Source: DAIOEK01 sp036746315 (GTDB lineage: Bacteria > Chloroflexota > Anaerolineae > Anaerolineales > Anaerolineaceae). From it: a stretch of 64,000 nucleotides of DNA. Positions 34,987 to 43,694 of the stretch are shown here, in pieces. Location of the stretch: positions 1 through 64,000 of the forward strand of contig DAIOEK010000002.1 in NCBI GenBank assembly GCA_036746315.1. The letters run 5' to 3'. How positions within the stretch are numbered: position 1 is the first letter of the stretch; every line of letters begins with the position of its first letter. The notes beneath the pieces were generated by a model. The model had not been told where the DNA came from and did no database searches. It saw only the letters and a list, made by a program, of their open reading frames with translations. The position numbers were made by a program, and so were the translations under genes.

Positions 34987-35658
34987 ATGGATATCTGGAA
35001 AACATTCGTTACTTTGTTATCGGCCTACCTGCTGGGCGCCGTGCCATTCGGGTTGATCATAGTAAAGTTGTTCAGCGGACAGGATATCCGTACCATTGGC
35101 AGCGGAAGGACCGGTGGAACCAATGCCGGACGGGCGGCAGGTTTTGCCGCCGGCGCATTGACCGCGGTGATGGATTTCGTGAAAGCTGCCATGGCGGTGA
35201 CGATTGCCCAGTTCATCCTGCCGGATTTTCCCTGGGTATCCGCTGCTGCCGGGCTGCTGGCGATCGCCGGACATAATTATTCCATCCACCTGCTGGAGCG
35301 CTCTTCCAACGGGGTGGTGACTTTACGCGGCGGTGCAGGCGGCGCGCCCTGCCTGGGCGCAACGGTGGCGCTGTTCCCCCCGGCGCTGCTGATCATCCTG
35401 CCCCTGGCTTTGATCGCTGTGCTGCTGATCGGCTACGCATCGGTTGCTACGCTGACCATCGGTATCCTTTCCCTGGTATTGTTCATCATTCGCTTTATTC
35501 AGGGCGCCTGCCCGTGGGAATATATCATCTACGGAGTGGGGGCACTCATCCTGTTGATCGTTGCGCTGATGCCGAATATTAGAAGGCTGCTGAACGGCAC
35601 CGAAAGAGTGGTGGGCTTGCGAGCCTGGTTGCAGAAAAAACAGAAACCGCTTCAGTAA
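34987..35658 (+). CDS. PlsY-like glycerol-3-phosphate acyltransferase
   Basis: A 223-residue integral membrane protein of the PlsY family, which makes lysophosphatidate from acyl-phosphate. LLGAVPFGLIIVKLF and GSGRTGGTNAGRAAG (about residues 38-52) match the first conserved motif, and AGHNYSIHLL the second. The third motif, normally GGKG-A(T), reads RGGAGGAPCLGA, so the conserved Lys is missing. It could be a variant or a non-catalytic relative, since Chloroflexota often carry several PlsY-like genes. TATACT (34973-34978) eight bases before the ATG suggests a leaderless message. Ends in a strong terminator that includes its stop codon. Confidence 0.78.
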   Translation: MDIWKTFVTLLSAYLLGAVPFGLIIVKLFSGQDIRTIGSGRTGGTNAGRAAGFAAGALTAVMDFVKAAMAVTIAQFILPDFPWVSAAAGLLAIAGHNYSIHLLERSSNGVVTLRGGAGGAPCLGATVALFPPALLIILPLALIAVLLIGYASVATLTIGILSLVLFIIRFIQGACPWEYIIYGVGALILLIVALMPNIRRLLNGTERVVGLRAWLQKKQKPLQ

Positions 35659-35671
35659 TCTGAAGCGGTTT
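35644..35671 (+). terminator. intrinsic terminator of the plsY-like gene
   Basis: AAACCGCTTCAG (35644-35655) pairs with CTGAAGCGGTTT (35660-35671) around TAAT, with T-rich sequence after it. The stop codon TAA lies in the loop. Confidence 0.85.
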
Positions 35672-35693
35672 TTATGCTTTTTGAGGGGATGGC

Positions 35694-36554
35694 TTATTCT
35701 GCCACAGCAAGCGCGGCATTCGCCTCTTCGGCTGCCATCTGATTGTACAGGCTGCGGATATTTCTTTTATGCAACTCGGTACCCAATCCGCTGAGATAAA
35801 CCCGCGATTTTCCGCAGGATTCGATATCCACCTCGGCAAGATACTCCTGGGGATTCTTTCGACGGAGTGAAGTTTTGACCGCCTTGCGAATGGCGGAGAG
35901 GTAATTCAGGTTTTCCTTTACCGCTTCTTCGATCTCGCCGCGCAGGATGATATCGCCATGCCCCTGCACGATGTTCTCCAGACCCATTTTGCCGATACCC
36001 TTGATGGTCTCGCTGATGACATCGATGTTGCCGTCAACGATATAGGGGATGGGCATGAAAGCGTCTCCGGCAAACAACACGCGGTCTTCCTCCACCAAAA
36101 CGCCAATGCCGTCTTCGGAGTGTCCGAGCATGGGCATAAGGATGAGGTTTTTCTTGCCAACTCGCAGGGATAGTGTGCCGCCATCGAATGTCAGGTGGGG
36201 TGGGACCAGTTTTACCTGTTTGTAGGCAGGATTCTGCTTGCGGGCTGCATCGAGCGCGGCGGAACCTTTCTCCATCATCATCTGGCGGCAAAGGGTATGC
36301 CCGATCACCGTAGCGCCGGGGAAGAAACTATTGCCCCAGCAGTGGTCGCCATGATGATGGGTATTGATAATGTAACGAACAGGAACTTTCAGTTCCTCTT
36401 CGATGTAATCACGCATTTCCAGGGTTTCTTCGGGCAGCGCGAGGGTGTCGATAAGGACTGCCCACTGCGGTCCGACGATTACCCCGGCTGTAACCTGGGC
36501 ATAAATTTCACTTTGGAACCAATAAACATTTTCCGAAACCCGTTCCCGCTGCAT
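35694..36554 (-). CDS. MBL-fold metallo-hydrolase
   Basis: A 286-residue metallo-beta-lactamase-fold protein. The metal motif is NTHHHGDHCWGN near residue 65, with further ligands in PMLGHSEDGIGV and FAGDAFMPIPY, and a distal His in VQGHGDI. The N-terminus has YAQVTAGVIVGPQWAVLIDT, the usual entry strand. Relatives in this branch include hydrolases of thioesters and SoxH/quinohaemoprotein-type proteins; substrate unknown. The frame runs to 36641, but an AGGA eight bases before the ATG at 36554 and the family start favour the shorter form. Single gene, between a terminator and a divergent aminotransferase. Confidence 0.82.
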   Translation of the reverse strand: MQRERVSENVYWFQSEIYAQVTAGVIVGPQWAVLIDTLALPEETLEMRDYIEEELKVPVRYIINTHHHGDHCWGNSFFPGATVIGHTLCRQMMMEKGSAALDAARKQNPAYKQVKLVPPHLTFDGGTLSLRVGKKNLILMPMLGHSEDGIGVLVEEDRVLFAGDAFMPIPYIVDGNIDVISETIKGIGKMGLENIVQGHGDIILRGEIEEAVKENLNYLSAIRKAVKTSLRRKNPQEYLAEVDIESCGKSRVYLSGLGTELHKRNIRSLYNQMAAEEANAALAVAE

Positions 36555-36720
36555 TCTTTTGTCCTGTAAAAAAGATTTCCATAGGATAGCATACATCAAA
36601 TTAAAAGTCAAAAATTGTCGAATACGGAACCCGAAGAGCACTATGTCTCAGGCTTTCGAAGGCAAATTTTCTGTGCAAACTGCGCCAGGCGAGGAGTAAT
36701 GCCTTCGATTGCACCTCTGA

Positions 36721-36726
36721 TATAAT
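36721..36726 (+). promoter_or_regulatory. extended -10 promoter of the aminotransferase gene
   Basis: TATAAT at 36721-36726 is preceded by TGA, giving an extended -10 (TGnTATAAT) that does not need a good -35 box. It lies 77 bases before the start codon. Confidence 0.45.
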
Positions 36727-36802
36727 AATTGAGCCGCAAACTACAGCTTCATAACCATCTCCCCGTGGAGAAAATTCATATTCAGTGCACAGGAGGATAG
36801 CA

Positions 36803-38119
36803 ATGGAACGATTGAAGTTACCAGGGCCTTTCGCACAAAAGCTCGTGCAGCGAGATCAGGAAGTCATCTCTCCTTCTTATCCACGGGGTTACCCGTTTGT
36901 CATGGATCATGGGTCAGGCGTTGAAGTATGGGATGTTGATGGGAATCGTTTTCTGGATTTTGCGGCAGGTATTGCGGTCAATTCGACCGGACACAGCCAC
37001 CCGCGGGTGGTAAAGGCAATTCAGGAACAGGCAGAAAAATTTATTCATATCTCATCCGATTTCTATCACCCGCTGTGGGTGCAACTGGGCGAAAAGTTGG
37101 ATGAGATCGCTCCCTTTGAAGAAAAAGCAATTTCATTTATGACAAATTCAGGCACCGAAAGTGTGGAGGCGGCGATCAAGCTGGCAAGATATTCCACCGG
37201 TCGGAGCCAATTCATTGGATTTCTGGGCGGATTTCATGGACGCACCATCGGTGCGGTTACTTTTACCGCCAGCAAGGCGGCTTACCATCGCGGCTTCTTT
37301 CCCTTAATGAATGGGGTGCACCATGCACCGTTCCCCGATCCTTACCGTCCGATCCTGCACGCTTTGCCCGGCGAGGATTATGGCGAGACGGTGGTCCGCT
37401 ATATTCGTGAGCAGATATTGGGCAGGGTGCTGCCGGCTGACGATGCGGCAGGCATTCTGGTGGAACCCATCCAGGGAGAAGGCGGATATATTATTCCGCC
37501 GACGGGGTTCTTCCCGGCGCTGCGCAGGCTGTGCGATGAGTTCGGGATACTGCTGATCGTCGACGAGGTGCAATCGGGCATGGGCAGAACCGGTAAATGG
37601 TGGGCAATCGAACACTTTGGCGTGGAACCGGACATCGTCTGTGCCGCCAAGGGAATTGCCTCGGGAGTTCCGCTGGGGGCAATGATCGCCCGAAAAAGCA
37701 TCATGACCTGGGAAAAGGGCGCACATGGCAACACCTATGGTGGAAATCCGCTGGCATGCGCTGCAGCGCTGGCGACGTTGGATGTGATCCGGGATGGAAT
37801 GCTGGAGAACGCCGCGGAAGTGGGCGCATATACTTTGGATGCCCTGTCGGAACTGGCAGCCCGGCATCCTTCGATAGGCGATGTGCGTGGAATCGGTCTG
37901 ATGATTGGGGTGGAGTTCGTCAAGGATAGGGGTACTAAAAAGCCGGATGCTGCCATCCGCGACAAGGTCGTGCAACATGCCTTTGAACGCGGTCTGCTGC
38001 TGTTGGGTTGTGGAAAGAACGTCATCCGCTTCAGCCCACCGTTATGTATTACGCGCGCCGAGGTGGATGAGGGGCTGGTGATATTCGATGAAGCCATCAC
38101 CCTGGCTGAAAAGGAATAG
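36803..38119 (+). CDS. class III aminotransferase (acetylornithine/GABA type)
   Basis: A 438-residue PLP enzyme of the class III aminotransferases, similar to the archaeal/thermophile acetylornithine- or 4-aminobutyrate-aminotransferase branch. NSGTESVEAAIKLAR near residue 114 holds the phosphate-binding turn, LIVDEVQSGMGRTG carries the ring-stacking Asp, and AAKGIASGVPLGAM the PLP Lys near 284. GGNPLACAAALA is also conserved. The amino donor cannot be decided. AGGAGG at 36791-36796 fixes the ATG at 36803. It is followed after six bases by a sensor kinase gene. Confidence 0.88.
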   Translation: MERLKLPGPFAQKLVQRDQEVISPSYPRGYPFVMDHGSGVEVWDVDGNRFLDFAAGIAVNSTGHSHPRVVKAIQEQAEKFIHISSDFYHPLWVQLGEKLDEIAPFEEKAISFMTNSGTESVEAAIKLARYSTGRSQFIGFLGGFHGRTIGAVTFTASKAAYHRGFFPLMNGVHHAPFPDPYRPILHALPGEDYGETVVRYIREQILGRVLPADDAAGILVEPIQGEGGYIIPPTGFFPALRRLCDEFGILLIVDEVQSGMGRTGKWWAIEHFGVEPDIVCAAKGIASGVPLGAMIARKSIMTWEKGAHGNTYGGNPLACAAALATLDVIRDGMLENAAEVGAYTLDALSELAARHPSIGDVRGIGLMIGVEFVKDRGTKKPDAAIRDKVVQHAFERGLLLLGCGKNVIRFSPPLCITRAEVDEGLVIFDEAITLAEKE

Positions 38120-38125
38120 AGCGAC

Positions 38126-39685
38126 ATGCTTTTACCTGACCTGCGCATTCGTCAAAGAGATTACCTGTTGGAAATTGCCCGGGCGCTGACCGAAGAACTG
38201 GACCTGGACAAGCTGCTCAACCGCATTCTGCGCATTTCCCTGGAATTACTGGCAGGTCAATCAGGGCTGATCGCCCTGCGTGAATCGCCGGGCGGATGGC
38301 GTGCCGCAGCCACAGATGGACTGGCACCCAACTTTATCCGCTACCTTCAACCGTTGTTAAAACAAATACCGGAGAAGGATGACCCGGAAGCCAGCGAACT
38401 GCCCGCCATCAACCGCATCCTGCAGGATGTTGTCTCGCTGGCGAGTTTTGGTTTATTGACCGGAGTAGGGCTGCCGCTGGTGGCGCGGCAACAGGTGATC
38501 GGGGTGATCTTTGTCTTCCGCAGCTACCCGGATGTGTTTTCGAACAACGACCGCATTCTGCTGCGCAGTTTTGCCAATCAGGCTGCCATTGCGGTATCCA
38601 ATGCACAATTGATTGCACTGGTTACCGAAGAGAAACAACGCACCAACGCCCTGCTCGATTCCGTTGCCGACGGCATTCTCATTCTCTCGGCACAGTTCGA
38701 TGTGCTGCGCTGCAATCCCAGCTTCGGGCGGATGATCCAGCGGAAGCAGGAGGATATCATTGGTCACAAGCATGAAGAGGTGATCCATTGGGCGCACCAG
38801 CCGGAAGGGACCACCCTGGAAAAGGCGACCGAATCTGGCTATCCGCTCACGCCCGGGGCAACGCTTTACGTGGAAGGCGACTTGGTGCGGGCGGACCCTA
38901 ATCCACCGCTGCCGGTGGGGATCACCTATTCACCGCTGATGGATGGCGAGGGCAAATTGACCAATTTTATCGCGTCGGTACGGGATATTTCCCATTTCCG
39001 CGCCGCCGATGAAGTAAAGAGTACCTTCATTTCCATCATTTCGCATGAGTTAAAAACTCCGGTGGCGTTGATCAAGGGATATGTCAGCACCCTGCGCCGT
39101 GACGATGCTCACTGGGATCGCCAGGTGGTGGATGACAGCTTGGAGGTGATCGAGGAAGAAGCTGACCGGCTGACTTCTTTGATCGAAGACCTGCTGGATG
39201 CTTCCCGCCTGCAAAGCGGGGCAATGGCGTTAAAGCGCAGCGAGGTGTATTTGCCCGACCTGGCAAAACAACTTGTGGAAAGGTTCAGTCTGCAAACAAC
39301 CAAGCACCATCTCAGCACGGAGTTTCCGGCGGATTTTCCGGTCATTGTAGCGGATGAAGACCGGCTGCGGCAGGTGATCAGCAACCTGTTGACCAATTCG
39401 ATCAAGTATGCCGCGGGAGGCGAAATTCGGGTGCATGGAGAGGTTCGCCCCGACCAGGTATTAATCACGGTTTCAGATGAGGGTCCGGGGATTGACCAGG
39501 CGGATTTGCCCCACGTATTCGACCGGTTTTACCGCTCCACAGATGCGGTGAAGAAAACCAAGGGAGCCGGTTTGGGGCTTTACCTGGCGAAGGCAATTAT
39601 CGAAGCCCACCGCGGACGGATATGGGTGGAGAACAAAAGCTCAGGCGGCGCACAGATCACATTCTCGCTGCCACGCGACGAATAA
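38126..39685 (+). CDS. GAF-PAS sensor histidine kinase
   Basis: A 519-residue soluble kinase. A GAF domain spans about residues 10-165 (ELDLDKLLNRILRISLELL, LLRSFANQAAIAVSNAQLI). A PAS domain covers about 175-295 (LLDSVADGILILSAQFDVLR), followed by HisKA with ISHELKTPVALIKGY near residue 310. The ATPase has QVISNLLTNSIKYA, SDEGPGID and GAGLGLYLAKAI. No transmembrane segment, so it senses a cytoplasmic ligand. No response regulator is adjacent; the next gene encodes a CpXC protein. AAGGA lies about ten bases before the ATG. Confidence 0.9.
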   Translation: MLLPDLRIRQRDYLLEIARALTEELDLDKLLNRILRISLELLAGQSGLIALRESPGGWRAAATDGLAPNFIRYLQPLLKQIPEKDDPEASELPAINRILQDVVSLASFGLLTGVGLPLVARQQVIGVIFVFRSYPDVFSNNDRILLRSFANQAAIAVSNAQLIALVTEEKQRTNALLDSVADGILILSAQFDVLRCNPSFGRMIQRKQEDIIGHKHEEVIHWAHQPEGTTLEKATESGYPLTPGATLYVEGDLVRADPNPPLPVGITYSPLMDGEGKLTNFIASVRDISHFRAADEVKSTFISIISHELKTPVALIKGYVSTLRRDDAHWDRQVVDDSLEVIEEEADRLTSLIEDLLDASRLQSGAMALKRSEVYLPDLAKQLVERFSLQTTKHHLSTEFPADFPVIVADEDRLRQVISNLLTNSIKYAAGGEIRVHGEVRPDQVLITVSDEGPGIDQADLPHVFDRFYRSTDAVKKTKGAGLGLYLAKAIIEAHRGRIWVENKSSGGAQITFSLPRDE

Positions 39686-39763
39686 TCAAAATATGCGCCA
39701 CCCGGCACCGGAATAAAGCGGATGGTATAATCACCATCTATATTATTTGGAAAGAAGAAAGCC

Positions 39764-41113
39764 ATGCCCCAGACTCGAACAACTTGTCCACGCTGCCGCC
39801 AGCCGATTATGGCGGAAATCAACCAGTTACTGGATAATACTGCCGATCCACAGACAAAACAACTTTTATTGAGCGGTCAGATCAACCTGGCACAATGCCC
39901 GGCCTGCGGCTACCAGGGAATGATCCCAACGCCGATCGTATATCACGATGCCGATAAGGAATTGCTGCTCACCTATTTTCCACCCGAAATCGGTTTGCCG
40001 GTGAACGAACAGGAAAAGATGATCGGCCCCATGATCAACCAGGTGATGAATCGCCTGCCGCAGGAAAAGCGCAAGGCATACCTGCTGCGCCCCCAAACGA
40101 TGCTTTCCATGCAGCATTTGATCGAACGTGTTCTCGAGGCGGATGGCATTACCAAGGAAATGATCCAGGATCAGCAAAAAAAGGTGGATTTGATCCGGCG
40201 TTTGATGGATGCCACGCCGGAGAGCCGTTTGCAGATCGTGGAAAACGATAAAGCTCTGATCGATGAGACCTTCTTTGGTTTGTTCAGCCGGTTGATGGAA
40301 TCTGCGGTGATGAGCAAGGATGAAAAAGCAGTCCAGGAACTGGCTGACATTCAGCAGATCATCCTGGAAAATACGGAGCTGGGGCAGGAAATTCTGAAAC
40401 AGAATGCCGAAGCAGAAGCGGCGGTGAACGCATTGCAGGAAGCCAGCAAATCCGGTTTAACCCGTGAAAAATTGGTGGACCTGTTCCTTGAGTCGCCGAC
40501 CGAAATCCGCACCGCCACGCTGGTAAGGCTGGCGCGCAACGGCATGGATTACGCATTCTTCCAGATCCTCACCGGGAAGGTCGACCAGGCGATAGGCGAA
40601 GAGAAAGAACGCCTGACCAAACTGCGGGAAGATCTGTTGAAGATGACCGCAGAGATCGACCTGGAATTACAAGAACAAGCCAGCCGCATCAAGCAGTTGA
40701 TCGACAAACTGGTGGAAGCACCGGATATTGAAAAGACTACCCAACAGGTATTGCCGGCGGTTAATGAGATGTTCGTGGATGTTCTGCGGCAGGAAATTCA
40801 AACAGCCCGGGAAAAATCTGATATCGAACGTGCAGGCAAACTGCAAAAGATCGTGGAAGTGATCCAGAAAGCCTCTACGCCGCCGCCGGAGTATGAACTG
40901 TTGGAAAAGCTGCTGACGGTTGAAGGGGAGGAACAGATTCAAAAGGAATTGGACGCCAATGCGGAGAAGATCACGCCTGAATTCATTCAGCTCTTGAGCG
41001 GAGTGATCTCACAGGCGGAGACGCAGGGCGAGGAACCGGCAATCCAGGAAAAGTTAAAAACCATCCACCGCCTGGCGCTGAAACTTTCGATGCGCCGGAA
41101 CATGACTCAATAA
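39764..41113 (+). CDS. CpXC-domain protein with long helical region
   Basis: A 449-residue protein. Residues 1-60 form a CpXC zinc domain with TTCPRCRQPI and AQCPACGYQGM, a Cys-Pro-x-Cys pair at each end. A beta region follows (LLLTYFPPEIGLPVNEQE), the usual companion of CpXC. From about residue 105 to the end it is almost purely alpha-helical and rich in Glu, Gln and Lys, with coiled-coil propensity. Function of CpXC proteins is unknown. A TATAAT at 39726-39731 lies in the short gap after the kinase gene, so it has its own promoter. A perfect terminator follows. Confidence 0.75.
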   Translation: MPQTRTTCPRCRQPIMAEINQLLDNTADPQTKQLLLSGQINLAQCPACGYQGMIPTPIVYHDADKELLLTYFPPEIGLPVNEQEKMIGPMINQVMNRLPQEKRKAYLLRPQTMLSMQHLIERVLEADGITKEMIQDQQKKVDLIRRLMDATPESRLQIVENDKALIDETFFGLFSRLMESAVMSKDEKAVQELADIQQIILENTELGQEILKQNAEAEAAVNALQEASKSGLTREKLVDLFLESPTEIRTATLVRLARNGMDYAFFQILTGKVDQAIGEEKERLTKLREDLLKMTAEIDLELQEQASRIKQLIDKLVEAPDIEKTTQQVLPAVNEMFVDVLRQEIQTAREKSDIERAGKLQKIVEVIQKASTPPPEYELLEKLLTVEGEEQIQKELDANAEKITPEFIQLLSGVISQAETQGEEPAIQEKLKTIHRLALKLSMRRNMTQ

Positions 41114-41116
41114 TAA

Positions 41117-41143
41117 AACGGGGCTGTTTTCAACAGCCCCGTT
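41117..41143. terminator. bidirectional intrinsic terminator
   Basis: AACGGGGCTGTT (41117-41128) pairs with AACAGCCCCGTT (41132-41143) with a tight TTC loop. It separates the CpXC gene from the convergent FHA gene and overlaps the latter's stop codon. Confidence 0.8.
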
Positions 41144-41810
41144 ATTGTTCCAAATTTTCGAACTTGATGCCGGAGCCGCGCAGGGTGGTGATGTAGGCGT
41201 GCTCCGGGTCAACTTCCGCCAGACGCTGGCGCAGCCGGCGGACGAGGGCATCCAAAGCCTGGTCGGAGACACCCAGGGCGGCTTCGCGCCCCCAGATCCC
41301 GTTGATCAATTCATCGCGTGAAACGACCGCTCCCTCCTGCTCGCTTAAGATTTGCAGCAGGCGATATTGCGGGGCGGACAGGGGTGGAATGAGCTCTTTT
41401 TGACCGATCCAAACACGGCGCGAACGCGGGTCGAAATGCAGCCTGCCGGTTCGCTGGATGGCAGGCATCTGCCCGGCATCCAGGGGCATGGTCGAATCGG
41501 AGTTGAGATAGGCAAAATGCTGTACCAGGGCAACCTGGATCAGATCGCCATCCTGAAGCAAGACCGAGGTTTCGATGCGCTGCCCGTTGCAGAATGTGCC
41601 GTTTTTACTGCCCAGGTCTTCAATGATGGTGCCGTTTTCGGCAGGCATGAGATTGGCGTGGAAGCGTGAAATTTGCCGGTCGGGAATCATGATATCGCAA
41701 GATGCATCCCTGCCAATCAGTATGGTCTTGTTGATCATCCAGCGTTGACCCATCAATGGACCGGTCTGCGCCATCAGAATGGGAACGTCATCATTTTGCG
41801 GTATCTTCAT
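41142..41810 (-). CDS. FHA domain fused to OmpR-type winged helix
   Basis: A 222-residue predicted phosphothreonine-dependent transcription factor. Residues 20-95 are an FHA domain: ILIGRDASCDIMIPDRQISR with the R and S that hold phosphothreonine, then EDLGSKNGTFCNGQRI. Residues 125-222 form an OmpR/PhoB-type DNA-binding winged helix (LSAPQYRLLQILSEQEGAVV, RDELINGIWG, VRRLRQRL, TTLRGSGIKFE). The divergent neighbour is a Ser/Thr kinase, a natural regulator of an FHA protein. Start at 41810; a TATAGG box six bases upstream suggests a leaderless transcript. The frame opens further upstream but without support. Confidence 0.85.
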   Translation of the reverse strand: MKIPQNDDVPILMAQTGPLMGQRWMINKTILIGRDASCDIMIPDRQISRFHANLMPAENGTIIEDLGSKNGTFCNGQRIETSVLLQDGDLIQVALVQHFAYLNSDSTMPLDAGQMPAIQRTGRLHFDPRSRRVWIGQKELIPPLSAPQYRLLQILSEQEGAVVSRDELINGIWGREAALGVSDQALDALVRRLRQRLAEVDPEHAYITTLRGSGIKFENLEQ

Positions 41811-41932
41811 AGTTGACCTATAAAAATTAGAATATCCTTTACGGTATAATAATAATTGAAAACAGCAAACGCGCAACCTGCAATTTACGCCGAAAAAATA
41901 ACAGGCTGCGATATCCTTATTTTTGGAGAAGA

Positions 41933-42922
41933 ATGTCCCTCGCGCTCAAAACTGGGGAAGTATTACGCGGAAGGTACCGAATATCGCGCATCATCGGTCA
42001 GGGTGGAATGGGTTCCATCTACCTGGCGGATGATACCCGTCTGCAAGGGCGTCAATGCGCAGTCAAGGAGGTGGAGCATGACAAGACGCTGCCCACCGAA
42101 TTGGTGCGCCAGGCGCGCGACCAATTCGAGCGCGAGGCGACCGTGCTTGCCCGGCTGGACCACCCCAATCTGCCGAAAGTTTCAGATTATTTTTCCATTG
42201 GACCACGCGATTATTTGGTGATGGATTATGTGCCCGGGAAGGACCTGCGCACTCTGATGATCGAAGCCCGTCAGGCGGGCGCTTTTCTGGCGGAGCAGGA
42301 TGTATTGATATGGGCGAACCAGCTGGCAGACGCGATCTCTTATTTGCACAGCCAGACACCGCCCATTTTGCACCGGGACATTAAACCCGGTAATTTGAAA
42401 ATCACCCCTTCCAACCTGCTCAAACTGGTGGATTTCGGTCTGGTAAAGCTGGCGGCACCCGGCGAAGTGACCATTACCATTTTGCAGGGCAGAGGCACGG
42501 CGCTGTATACTCCGCTCGAACAATACGGTGGGGACAGCAGCCACACCGATACACGATCTGATATTTACTCCTTTGGCTCCACCCTGTACCACATTCTGAC
42601 CAACACTCCGCCGATGGATGCCCGCGAACGGTTTCTGCACCCCGAAACGCTGACACCTCCACGGCAGATCAACCCATCGATCAGCCCGCGCACGGAAAGG
42701 GCAATTCTGTGGGCGATAGGGCTGCATCCCAATGAACGCCCGCAAACGGTGGAGGAGTTCCGCCAGGCACTTCTGGGCGATGAGGTCATTCTTACCCGTC
42801 CACGGAACACGACACCCATCCCGAAACCGGTCGATTATCTTAAAATGAAGCCGGAGAAATACCTGGTGTGGGCGGCCGCCATCCTGGCGGGGATCAGCCT
42901 GCTGGCAACACTCATGCGCTAA
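41933..42922 (+). CDS. membrane-anchored Ser/Thr protein kinase
   Basis: A 329-residue Hanks-type kinase. IIGQGGMGSIYLADD is the ATP loop, CAVKEVEH the catalytic Lys, HRDIKPGNLK the catalytic loop near residue 147, and DFGL the metal Asp. The APE region reads YTPLEQYGG, seen in other bacterial kinases. A single C-terminal transmembrane segment (YLVWAAAILAGISLLATL, about residues 308-327) leaves only a few residues outside, so there is no extracellular PASTA sensor. GGAGAAG fixes the ATG. It is divergent from the FHA-winged-helix gene, suggesting a kinase-regulator pair. Confidence 0.92.
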   Translation: MSLALKTGEVLRGRYRISRIIGQGGMGSIYLADDTRLQGRQCAVKEVEHDKTLPTELVRQARDQFEREATVLARLDHPNLPKVSDYFSIGPRDYLVMDYVPGKDLRTLMIEARQAGAFLAEQDVLIWANQLADAISYLHSQTPPILHRDIKPGNLKITPSNLLKLVDFGLVKLAAPGEVTITILQGRGTALYTPLEQYGGDSSHTDTRSDIYSFGSTLYHILTNTPPMDARERFLHPETLTPPRQINPSISPRTERAILWAIGLHPNERPQTVEEFRQALLGDEVILTRPRNTTPIPKPVDYLKMKPEKYLVWAAAILAGISLLATLMR

Positions 42923-42931
42923 TAAAAAAAA

Positions 42932-42957
42932 ATCGACCGGTCATTTGACCGGTCGAT
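42932..42957 (-). terminator. intrinsic terminator of the amino-acid ABC operon
   Basis: ATCGACCGGTC and GACCGGTCGAT form a perfect stem with a four-base loop, followed on the minus strand by nine T. It sits between the convergent kinase gene and the ABC ATPase gene. Confidence 0.88.
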
Positions 42958-42961
42958 CCGT

Positions 42962-43690
42962 TTAAAGTACTTTACTAAGGAAGGCTTTTGTCCGTTCCTG
43001 CTGCGGATGGCTGAACAGCTGTTCGGGGGTGGCTTCCTCCACTATCAATCCGTCATCCATGAACAGGGCGCGATTGGCTGCCGCCCGTGCGAAGCCCATC
43101 TCATGCGAAACGACCACCATGGTCATGCCCTCTTTGGCAAGATTGAGCATGACATCCAACACCTCCTGGATCATTTCGGGATCAAGCGCGGAAGTCGGCT
43201 CATCGAAGAGCATGATCTTGGGATTCATCGCCAGCGCACGCGCAATGGCAACACGCTGCTGCTGTCCGCCGGAAAGCTGAACGGGGTAGTTCTTCGCCTT
43301 TTCAGGGATGCCCACTTTTTCCAGCAGGTGCATGGCAATTTTCTCGGACTCGGCTGTGTCGCGCTTGCGGATGATCCTTTGCGCCAGGGTCAGGTTTTCC
43401 AGCACCGTCAGATGGGGAAAGAGATTGAAGGATTGGAAGACCATGCCCACTTCGGTGCGCACCAGGTTAATGTTCTTGGCATTATCCAGAGGGATGCCAT
43501 CCACCACGATCGAGCCTTCATCGTATTCTTCCAGGCGGTTGATGCAGCGCAGAAAGGTAGACTTGCCGGAGCCGGAAGGGCCAATGATCACGACCACCTC
43601 ACCTTTATCCACATTAAGGCTGACACCCTTGAGAACATGCAGGTGTGCAAAATATTTGTGAATGTTGCTTACTTGAATAATGGGTGTCAT
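42962..43690 (-). CDS. polar amino-acid ABC transporter ATP-binding protein
   Basis: A 242-residue ATPase of the GlnQ/HisP group. IGPSGSGKSTFLRCINRLEE is Walker A, LSGGQQQRVAIARAL the signature, and LFDEPTSALDPE Walker B. The ATG at 43690 lies four bases past the permease stop and six to eight bases after AGGTG; the frame extends to 43723 inside the permease gene. With the permease and the binding protein it forms one importer, probably taking up glutamine, glutamate or another polar amino acid. Ends at a strong terminator. Confidence 0.93.
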   Translation of the reverse strand: MTPIIQVSNIHKYFAHLHVLKGVSLNVDKGEVVVIIGPSGSGKSTFLRCINRLEEYDEGSIVVDGIPLDNAKNINLVRTEVGMVFQSFNLFPHLTVLENLTLAQRIIRKRDTAESEKIAMHLLEKVGIPEKAKNYPVQLSGGQQQRVAIARALAMNPKIMLFDEPTSALDPEMIQEVLDVMLNLAKEGMTMVVVSHEMGFARAAANRALFMDDGLIVEEATPEQLFSHPQQERTKAFLSKVL

Positions 43691-43694
43691 GGCA

